Assembly: GCA_002478145.1 (NCBI GenBank)
Contig: DLMI01000190.1
Coordinates: 1,010-6,347, forward strand
Source: Acidobacteria bacterium UBA7540
Lineage (GTDB): Bacteria > Acidobacteriota > Terriglobia > UBA7540
Direction of reading: 5' to 3'
DNA length: 5,338 bases
Shown: piece by piece, positions 1 to 4,725 of the stretch
How positions within the stretch are numbered: position 1 is the stretch's first letter
Layout: every line of letters begins with the position of its first letter
The notes under the pieces: model-generated
Told to the model about the DNA's origin: nothing
Seen by the model: the letters and a program-made list of their open reading frames with translations, nothing else
Database searches by the model: none
Translations under genes and position numbers: made by a program

Positions 1-348
1 TCAGAGTCGCTCTACATCGATGGCCGAGTCGAGGGTTCGATCAGCCTGGCGGGCAACCGCGTCACCATCGGGCGCAATGGAGTGGTTGCTGCCAATATCA
101 ATGCCCGCGAAATCGTTGTTTTGGGCAAAGTCCGCGGCAATTTAACGGCCAGCGACCGCGTCGATATCCGCAGCGATGGATCGCTCACTGGCGACGTCGT
201 AGCGGCGCGCATTTCCATTGAAGACGGCGCGTTCTTCAAAGGTGGCATCGACATTCGCAAGGGCGGGCAGCCTTCGCAGCAAAAGCCCAACGGCGAGGAC
301 AAGAGCGTTCCCGCGCCTGAGCCGGCTGCGGTTGGCGCCAGAGCCTAA
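1..348 (+). CDS. Bactofilin family protein (5'-truncated by window edge)
   Basis: Frame 1 is open from the first base to a TAA at 346-348, giving 115 C-terminal residues; the start lies left of the window. The visible part opens with ESLYIDGRVEGSI, the characteristic entry into the bactofilin (DUF583) right-handed beta-helix. It continues as short repeats of alternating hydrophobic residues and glycines (for example IVVLGKVRGNL, VDIRSDGSLTGDV, ISIEDGAFFKGGIDI). The last 30 or so residues are a polar, Pro/Ala/Gln-rich tail, as is usual for the disordered end of bactofilins. Family members polymerise without nucleotide into filaments that act as membrane-associated scaffolds for cell shape, wall synthesis or polar positioning; which role applies here cannot be told. 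An internal ATG-like start near 82 is not the true start because the conserved domain begins upstream. The gene is followed by a strong terminator and converges with lemA. Confidence 0.93.
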   Translation, partial: SESLYIDGRVEGSISLAGNRVTIGRNGVVAANINAREIVVLGKVRGNLTASDRVDIRSDGSLTGDVVAARISIEDGAFFKGGIDIRKGGQPSQQKPNGEDKSVPAPEPAAVGARA

Positions 349-377
349 GTTTGCGGTAGAGGCATCGTCGAAAAGTC

Positions 378-424
378 AGTGGCGGAGTTCGCTAAGGAAT
401 GCGAATGTCCGCCGCTTTGTTTTT
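378..424 (+). terminator. Rho-independent terminator of the bactofilin gene
   Basis: An arm at 378-392 (AGTGGCGGAGTTCGC) pairs with 401-416 (GCGAATGTCCGCCGCT) around an 8-base loop. The stem has about 15 pairs, two of them G-T wobbles, and one bulged G at 407. It is followed by TTGTTTTT (417-424). It sits 30 bases after the bactofilin stop. On the opposite strand the hairpin is followed by only a short T run (ACTTTTCG), so it could act weakly as a backstop for lemA, but the strong direction is +. Confidence 0.85.
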
Positions 425-578
425 GCAAGCGATTTAGCAGCGCCACGTGCCGCCTGATCGCGCGCTTGAATTTCTTTTGAAGACACCGGTGCCAGAGAAT
501 TTCCCTTCTACCGGGGAGATCGAGATTGCCACTGCCGACGAGTCCTTCAGCGTGCTGTTTCCGCCAAACGTGCGGCGC

Positions 579-1166
579 CTAGGCCCCAGCTGCGTTCCGG
601 TCCTGAAATTTCACCTCGACCAGCCGCCGATCCTCTTCGGACACTTTAAACATGGCGCGCGGTTTCAGGCTCATGAAGCTGGCCACAAAAACCTCAGGGA
701 TCTGGCCGATGCGTGTGTTATACGTGTTGACGTCGTCGTTGAAAAACTCGCGGCGATCCGCGATGCGATCTTCCAGTTCGCTGATGCGAGTCTGCAGCTT
801 GAGAAAGTTTTCGTTGGCCTTGAGTTGCGGATAATTCTCAGCGACGGCAAACAGCCCGCGCAGTGCGCCCGTCATCATCAGATCTGCCTGCGCCTTCTGC
901 CCAATGCTCGCCGCATTCATTGACGCGGCCCGTGCCTGCGTCACTGCCACCAGCGTCTGCTGCTCGTGCTGCATGTATCCCTTCACTGTCTCCACCAGGT
1001 TTGGGATCTCATCGTGACGCTGCTTGAGCAGCACGTCGATGTTCGCCCACGCGCGGTCATTATCGTTGCGCAACCGCACCAACTCGTTGTAGAGGATGAC
1101 TACATAGACAAACACTCCCACTACAAACAGCAGAAACGCCGCCCCTTGGATCACGTTGCCGCTCAT
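579..1166 (-). CDS. lemA: LemA family membrane protein
   Basis: A 195-residue protein, near the usual LemA length of about 185-200. An N-terminal membrane segment (about residues 8-26) is followed at once by the family signature YNELVRLRN..AWANIDVLLKQR..EIPNLVETVKGY (about 26-64). The second signature, ENYPQLKANENFLKLQ, and the helical stretch LEDRIADRREFFND..NTYN come later. LemA proteins have a short N-terminal anchor and a long helical bundle; their molecular role is poorly defined. The start chosen is the ATG at 1164-1166, preceded by GAGG five bases upstream. A TTG at 1229 in the same frame would add 21 residues but has no clear ribosome site. LemA genes often sit next to a TPM-domain (YgcG-like) gene, but none is visible here. 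An upstream terminator (1273-1304) implies its own promoter; a weak candidate is TTGCCC (1215-1220) with AATCAT (1192-1197), spacer 17. The C-terminus ends in a short charged tail, RLVEVKFQDRNAAGA. Confidence 0.93.
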   Translation of the reverse strand: MSGNVIQGAAFLLFVVGVFVYVVILYNELVRLRNDNDRAWANIDVLLKQRHDEIPNLVETVKGYMQHEQQTLVAVTQARAASMNAASIGQKAQADLMMTGALRGLFAVAENYPQLKANENFLKLQTRISELEDRIADRREFFNDDVNTYNTRIGQIPEVFVASFMSLKPRAMFKVSEEDRRLVEVKFQDRNAAGA

Positions 1167-1272
1167 CGCCACCTCGACCTCGCCAGCAGGAATGATTCCA
1201 GTGAAACAGCAGCCGGGCAAGCCACGCAAGTTACTGACGGGGCAGCCCCTAACGTTATCGCATTCCGCCTGG

Positions 1273-1304
1273 AAACAAAAAAGGCTGAACCCGCAGGCTC
1301 AGCC
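1273..1304 (-). terminator. Rho-independent terminator of the exported VasI-like gene
   Basis: Read on the minus strand, GGCTGAGCC and GGTTCAGCC form a 9-pair stem (one G-T wobble) around the tetraloop TGCG, immediately followed by TTTTTTGTTT. It begins about 22 bases after the stop codon at 1327-1329 and separates this gene from lemA. Confidence 0.92.
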
Positions 1305-1326
1305 CTTCACGCGCAAATCAAATCTG

Positions 1327-1923
1327 CTACGGCTTATGCGGAGTCAAATCGCAGGCGCGCCTTACCTCATCCAGGTTCAAAGCTGCGGGCGAGAACTCGG
1401 CGATCGCGTAACCAGTCCTGGTTCTGACTTCCACATTGAATACCTGGGCTCCAATCGCGCCGCGAACGGTGCCCTTATCCATGGAAAGGAATCGTCCGCG
1501 AACCCAGTTCCAACCCTTGTGGTCGTGGCTGCCGTCGATGCGAACCCTGACTTCCATCTTCGGCTGGCCCCAGAAGCCCGGATAATCCGGCCGTCCGAGC
1601 CGCCCGCCAAGATTAAAGTCGGCATACTGATACTTACCATCGGTGCATACCACCTCGACTCGCGGCTTGTAATCCGGATCTTCGCGAAAATAATTGTTGG
1701 CCAGCAGTTCGAAGCGGACTTTTTTCGCTCCAGTCATTTTGTCTTCTGACCGGAACTCTATCCACTTGCCGCCGGCGCTGACACCATCTTGTTCGTCCTG
1801 ATAGGGACTCATCGCGCCCTGTTGAGCAAAAGCCGAAGCGGCCATCAGGATCAAGCTCGCGGCCACTGTAGCCGCAGCCAACCCAAAACGATTCTTATTT
1901 TGAAACGAATGCAATGCTTTCAA
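1327..1923 (-). CDS. Exported protein of unknown function, VasI/TagO-like motif layout
   Basis: A 198-residue protein with a clear Sec signal peptide: basic n-region to R12, hydrophobic core about 13-30, and a likely cut after AFA at 31-33. The mature part has W54, then SEDKMTGAKKV (59-69), a Cys in VVCTDGKY (91-98), VRVRID (125-130), W138, and the end segment IAEFSPAALNLDEVRRACDL (174-193) with a second Cys. This order (Trp, Asp-Met-Thr turn, first Cys after a beta strand, R-x-D, Trp, then a Phe/Leu helix ending in Cys) matches my recollection of VasI/TagO proteins, which are associated with some type VI secretion clusters. C93 and C191 may form a disulfide. No secretion genes are nearby, so the function is unassigned. 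The start chosen is TTG at 1921-1923 because GGGAGGAG lies 3 bases upstream; a GTG at 1974 would add 17 unlikely residues and has no such site. The gene ends in its own strong terminator. Confidence 0.82.
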   Translation of the reverse strand: MKALHSFQNKNRFGLAAATVAASLILMAASAFAQQGAMSPYQDEQDGVSAGGKWIEFRSEDKMTGAKKVRFELLANNYFREDPDYKPRVEVVCTDGKYQYADFNLGGRLGRPDYPGFWGQPKMEVRVRIDGSHDHKGWNWVRGRFLSMDKGTVRGAIGAQVFNVEVRTRTGYAIAEFSPAALNLDEVRRACDLTPHKP

Positions 1924-1947
1924 GGTCTCCTCCCACGCAAGAACATC

Positions 1948-1976
1948 CTTACATATTGAACCCGAAAAACGCACAA
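1948..1976 (-). promoter_or_regulatory. Weak candidate promoter for the VasI-like gene
   Basis: On the minus strand, TTGTGC (1971-1976) and TGTAAG (1948-1953) are separated by 17 bases. Each matches the sigma-70 boxes only partly (3 of 6 and 4 of 6). The position, about 25 bases before the start codon, and the 124-base gap from the previous gene make a promoter here plausible, but the exact boxes are uncertain. Confidence 0.3.
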
Positions 1977-2047
1977 GAGTTGCATGCGGGGATTCCGGGC
2001 TGACAAGGGACGAACAAGAGGCGAAAGCGCTCTCTGGATTGCCAGTT

Positions 2048-2437
2048 TTAACGCGTATCGATTCTTAGGTCGATGTAGACCTGGGAGCGGTCGTCGAACT
2101 GGCTGACCGACCGGGTATCGCTTTTGCGGTTGTTGTACTGAGCGTACACTTCATAGTCCACGGTGGAGAGCCCCGGGAAGCGATAGGTACCGTCCTGTCC
2201 GACGATGTAGGTCTTCACTGCGTGGGTGCGCGTGTTGGTGAGGTATACGACCGCGCTGACGACAGGATTATCCTGCGGATCGAGCACTTTGCCGGAGAGC
2301 AGCCGGCCTTGCTGCTTATCTTTCTTGTCGAGGGCGGCGCCAGTCACAGAAAAGACGAGCAGGAGCGCGCAGGCTAAGAGCGTGGCGTGCCTAAAAGATA
2401 ATCTCAGAATCATGCGAGTCTTGCCGCTCTTCCCCAC
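2048..2437 (-). CDS. Small exported carboxypeptidase-regulatory-like domain protein (second of two)
   Basis: A 129-residue protein with a signal peptide: basic n-region (K3, K6, R8, R12, R16), hydrophobic core about 18-34, and a cut near GAA at 33-35. The mature protein is a single beta-sandwich of the carboxypeptidase regulatory-like (CarboxypepD_reg) type: LLSGKVLDPQDNPVVSAVVYL (46-66), then the typical DGTYRFPGLSTVDYEVYA turn-and-strand pattern, ending VYIDLRIDTR. Such domains usually bind or scaffold in the periplasm or on the cell surface; no enzyme is attached, so the role is unknown. The start is taken as GTG at 2437, with GGAG eight bases upstream. The ATG at 2413 (MILRLS) also gives a signal peptide but has no good ribosome site. 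C23 sits inside the hydrophobic core (LLAC), too early for a convincing lipobox. The gene lies 20 bases after the preceding gene's stop, so it is probably co-transcribed with it. Confidence 0.83.
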   Translation of the reverse strand: MGKSGKTRMILRLSFRHATLLACALLLVFSVTGAALDKKDKQQGRLLSGKVLDPQDNPVVSAVVYLTNTRTHAVKTYIVGQDGTYRFPGLSTVDYEVYAQYNNRKSDTRSVSQFDDRSQVYIDLRIDTR

Positions 2438-2457
2438 TTGCCCTACTCCGGATGATT

Positions 2458-2898
2458 CTAGCGGGCCAGATGCAAACCAATATCCACGCGTTCATCATAC
2501 TCTACGTGGACCGGAACCTCTTCCACCAGATGCACGGGATGGCCATCTTGGGTTTTTACGCCCTTGAGATCGGCGCCTACAATGTAGTCATTCTTGCCGG
2601 CGGCAACGCGCAACGCGAATTCGCCACGATGGTCGGAATAGAGTTCCCACTTGGGTTTTTGGTCGGAGGCGCGGCGAATCTTGACCTTGACGCCGTACGC
2701 AGGATGATCGTCCGGTCCCCAAACCGTGCCGAAGATGAGGGCGTAGGGATCGGTAGGTTTCAGCTTCTTGGGCGCGGAGGCGGCGTTAGCCACGGGTGAG
2801 ACCTGGAGGCTGAAAGCGGAGAAGACAAGCAACAGCAGTAGGGAAGAAGAGGACCGACAGACAGACGGAAGAATGCGGCAGGCGTTAGGCGTCGTCAC
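2458..2898 (-). CDS. Small exported carboxypeptidase-regulatory-like domain protein (first of two)
   Basis: With the GTG at 2896-2898 this is a 146-residue protein. The signal peptide has R8 and R15, a leucine-rich core at about 20-31, and a likely cut after ANA (37-39). A Lys/Pro-rich linker (PKKLKP) leads into one beta-sandwich of the CarboxypepD_reg type: IFGTVWGPDDHPAYGVKVKI (55-74), HRGEFALRVAAGKNDYIVGA, ending VDIGLHLAR. The start is uncertain. The GTG overlaps the 3' end of the LysW-like gene by 14 bases. An in-frame ATG at 2932-2934 would overlap it by 50 bases and add the leader MWKRKRKWRLKT, which looks like a shifted reading of that gene's Glu codons. The region upstream of either start is purine-rich with no single strong ribosome site, so translational coupling is likely. 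The function is unknown; binding or structural work in the periplasm is the best guess from the fold. Confidence 0.8.
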   Translation of the reverse strand: MTTPNACRILPSVCRSSSSLLLLLVFSAFSLQVSPVANAASAPKKLKPTDPYALIFGTVWGPDDHPAYGVKVKIRRASDQKPKWELYSDHRGEFALRVAAGKNDYIVGADLKGVKTQDGHPVHLVEEVPVHVEYDERVDIGLHLAR

Positions 2899-3082
2899 CG
2901 TCTTCAGTCTCCACTTCCTCTTCCTCTTCCACATAGCCTTCTTCGACGGCCTTCAACTCCAACGGACTGGTAGTGACGACTTCGAAGTCTGTACCACACT
3001 CCGGGCAGGAGACGATCTCGCCCTCGTCGACTTCTTCTTCTTCCACATCCAGATCGGTTTCGCATTCAGGACAAAGAACCAT
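2885..3082 (-). CDS. LysW-like acidic zinc-ribbon protein
   Basis: A 65-residue protein with two CPEC knuckles (C4/C7 and C26/C29), the spacing expected for one zinc site. The segments VDEGEIVSCPECGTDFEVV and SPLELKAVEE (18-48) closely match the amino-group carrier LysW/ArgW of the AAA-type lysine/arginine pathway. It is very acidic: 27 of 65 residues are Asp or Glu, against one Lys and no Arg. True carriers end in EDWGE, whose terminal Glu gamma-carboxyl carries the substrate. This one instead runs into an extra Glu-rich tail and ends DGDDA, so carrier activity is doubtful and a LysW-like zinc ribbon of other function is as likely. No LysX, LysZ, LysY or LysJ homologue lies in the window. 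The start ATG at 3080-3082 has GGAGG four bases upstream. The frame stays open to an ATG at 3223, but that extension covers the promoter and is rejected. It is the first gene of the leftward operon. Confidence 0.85.
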   Translation of the reverse strand: MVLCPECETDLDVEEEEVDEGEIVSCPECGTDFEVVTTSPLELKAVEEGYVEEEEEVETEDGDDA

Positions 3083-3130
3083 GGTTCCTCCGCTCCCATC
3101 CGATATCATTCTTAGATACCGTTGATAATA

Positions 3131-3159
3131 TTTAGATTCTTCCCCCACCGCAGTGTCAA
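3131..3159 (-). promoter_or_regulatory. Sigma-70-type promoter for the LysW-like operon
   Basis: On the minus strand, a perfect TTGACA (3154-3159) is followed after 17 bases by TCTAAA (3131-3136, four of six matches), inside an AT-rich patch (TCTAAATATTATC) that also offers alternative -10 boxes. Transcription would start near 3124, leaving about 40 bases of leader before the ATG at 3082. Confidence 0.6.
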
Positions 3160-3187
3160 GGGGGCGAGTGCTGTAGGGCACAAGATT

Positions 3188-3193
3188 TATAAT
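3188..3193 (+). promoter_or_regulatory. Candidate -10 box for the M28 peptidase gene
   Basis: A perfect TATAAT at 3188-3193 lies about 50 bases before the ATG at 3243. The bases at the matching -35 position (about 3165-3170, CGAGTG) do not resemble TTGACA, so recognition would need an activator or a different -35. A perfect TTGACA also occurs at 3217-3222, but any -10 spaced correctly from it would fall on the ribosome site and start codon, so it is less likely to drive this gene. Confidence 0.35.
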
Positions 3194-3242
3194 TTGGCGC
3201 GGAGCAGCCGCCGGCCTTGACATTTCGCATGCCGGAGATTAC

Positions 3243-4655
3243 ATGATTTCTCATCTGAAGAAAAGATGGAGGCGTATGGCTGCCGGGCTTGTGGTCGTCA
3301 GCACGGTGGCGCTAGCTCAGAATGAAGCGCGTTCCAAAGTGTCTGAAACCGGCGCTCCTGAACCCATGGTTGTCGATATCCGGATTGCAGCCGCGCTGCA
3401 GCAGGTTTCGGCGGAGCGCATCCGGGCGAATATTGAGAGGCTGGTGAGTTTTGGAACACGGTTAACCATCTCGGCGCAGGACCCAGCTGCAATCGGGGCT
3501 GGACGAGGGGTTGGCGCAGCCAGGGAGTGGCTCAAGTCAGAATTCGAGCGCTACGCCAAGGATTGCGGCGGCTGCCTGGAAGTAAAGACCGACACTTTCA
3601 CCGAACCAGCCGCGGACCGGATTCCCCAACCCGCTGAAATCACCAATGTCTACGCGGTCTTGAGAGGCACGGATGCGGAGAATGCGAAGCGCATCGTGCT
3701 GGTGACCGGCCATTACGATTCACGCAACAGCGATACGCTCGATACGAAGGGCGATGCGCCAGGAGCGAACGATGACGGCAGCGGAACCGCCGTCAGCCTG
3801 GAGTGCGCGCGCGTCTTAAGCAAGCTGAAGTTTCCGGCGACGATTATTTTCTTGACGGTGGCGGGCGAAGAGCAAGGGTTGAACGGCAGCCATCACTTCG
3901 CCAAGATGGCGAAGGACCAGGGCTGGAATATCGAAGCTGTGCTGAACAATGACATCGTAGGCGGCGATAGAAGCGCCGAGCAGGATCGCTCGGTTGTGCG
4001 GGTATTTTCCGAGGGCTTGCCGGCCGCAGCAACCGAACAGGAGATCCGGCGGATTCGCGGATTGGGCGGCGAGAACGACTCCACTTCCCGGCAGTTGGCA
4101 CGTTATATCTTCGATGTGGGCCGCACCTACGACGCAGGCGTGACGCCGATGCTCGTGTTCCGGCTGGATCGGTACTTGCGCGGCGGCGACCATTATTCTT
4201 TTAACCAGCAGGGATTTGCTGCGGTGCGCTTCACGGAATTTCGCGAGGACTTTCATCACCAGCATCAGAGCGTGCGCACCGAGAACGGCATTGAATATGG
4301 CGATCTGACGAAGTTTGTGGACTTCGATTATGTCGCACACGTGGCGCGGCTAAATGCAGCAACGCTGGCGTCATTGGCGTCGGCGCCGGCTTCTCCGGCG
4401 AGTGTGCATTTGCTGGCCAAGGATCTGGAGAATGACTCGACGCTCACGTGGGAGAATTCTCCGGGAGGATCGGCTTCCGGCTATGAGATTCTCTGGCGCG
4501 CCACGACCAGTCCGGAATGGGAACATGTGGAAAAGGTCGGGGACGTTACGCGCACTACTTTGAAACTTTCCAAGGATAATGTCATCTTTGCAGTGAGGGC
4601 CGTGGACGCTCAGGGACACCGCAGCTTGCCGGTGGTGCCCCTGCCGGAGCGGTAG
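3243..4655 (+). CDS. Secreted M28 family zinc peptidase with C-terminal FN3-like domain
   Basis: A 470-residue protein. The Sec signal peptide has a basic n-region (KKRWRR), a hydrophobic core at about 13-25, and a likely cut at ALA/Q (25/26). The M28 catalytic domain spans about 50-375 and all expected residues are visible: H157 and D159 in GHYDS, bridging D177 in GANDDGSGT, catalytic E209 and zinc-binding E210 in GEEQGLNGS, D237 in NNDIVGG, and H317 in GGDHYSFNQQGF. The family uses two zinc ions to release N-terminal amino acids or cleave dipeptides outside the cytoplasm; the substrate here cannot be told. C108 and C111 (DCGGC) may form a disulfide. Residues about 385-466 resemble a fibronectin type III domain (LTWENSP, GYEILWR, FAVRAVDAQGHRS), often involved in binding. 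The ATG at 3243 has GGAG five bases upstream. The gene is transcribed away from the LysW-like operon and ends 9 bases before a probable terminator. Confidence 0.93.
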   Translation: MISHLKKRWRRMAAGLVVVSTVALAQNEARSKVSETGAPEPMVVDIRIAAALQQVSAERIRANIERLVSFGTRLTISAQDPAAIGAGRGVGAAREWLKSEFERYAKDCGGCLEVKTDTFTEPAADRIPQPAEITNVYAVLRGTDAENAKRIVLVTGHYDSRNSDTLDTKGDAPGANDDGSGTAVSLECARVLSKLKFPATIIFLTVAGEEQGLNGSHHFAKMAKDQGWNIEAVLNNDIVGGDRSAEQDRSVVRVFSEGLPAAATEQEIRRIRGLGGENDSTSRQLARYIFDVGRTYDAGVTPMLVFRLDRYLRGGDHYSFNQQGFAAVRFTEFREDFHHQHQSVRTENGIEYGDLTKFVDFDYVAHVARLNAATLASLASAPASPASVHLLAKDLENDSTLTWENSPGGSASGYEILWRATTSPEWEHVEKVGDVTRTTLKLSKDNVIFAVRAVDAQGHRSLPVVPLPER

Positions 4656-4663
4656 AATCGGAC

Positions 4664-4701
4664 GACTCGCGACCTGATACCATGATTGGTACGCGTCTTT
4701 T
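4664..4701 (+). terminator. Probable intrinsic terminator after the M28 peptidase
   Basis: A two-part hairpin: inner stem TACCA (4678-4682) with TGGTA (4687-4691) around TGAT, and outer stem CGCG (4668-4671) with CGCG (4692-4695), extended by GA/TC across a two-base bulge. A six-base asymmetric loop separates the stems, and TTTT (4698-4701) follows. The interrupted stem and short T run make it weaker than the other two terminators, so some read-through into the rhomboid gene is possible. Confidence 0.5.
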
Positions 4702-4725
4702 CCTGGCGGTAATTGAGACACCACC

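Noticed and set aside
437..578. Short open stretch on - after the lemA stop, considered as a frameshifted LemA C-terminus
   Set aside because: LemA already has a normal family length at the TAG 579-581, and the stretch has no resemblance to LemA sequence.
447..923. 158-codon open frame on + antisense to lemA
   Set aside because: It lies opposite the conserved LemA coding sequence, shows no recognisable motif and has no ribosome site; it is a mirror of lemA codon bias.
1156..1749. 197-codon open frame on + opposite the VasI-like gene, crossing its terminator and reaching into lemA
   Set aside because: It runs through a strong intrinsic terminator of the other strand and has no domain-like pattern; the opposite strand has a signal peptide, ribosome site and motif layout.
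2017..2033. Short hairpin on - (AGA-GCG / CGC-TCT with a bulge) after the second exported gene, considered as a terminator
   Set aside because: Only six pairs with a bulge and followed by TGTTCG without a real T tract; too weak to call.
2359..2380. Possible lipobox (LLAC) in the signal peptide of the 2048-2437 gene
   Set aside because: The Cys lies near the beginning of the hydrophobic core with ten more hydrophobic residues after it, not at a cleavage site.
3083..3223. N-terminal extension of the LysW-like gene to an ATG at 3223
   Set aside because: The added 47 residues would overlap a perfect TTGACA and the AT-rich -10 region, and the zinc-ribbon family starts a few residues before the first CPEC; ATG 3082 has a strong GGAGG.
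3816..4340. 174-codon open frame on - inside the M28 peptidase gene
   Set aside because: The + strand encodes all catalytic M28 motifs across this stretch; the antisense frame has no recognisable features.
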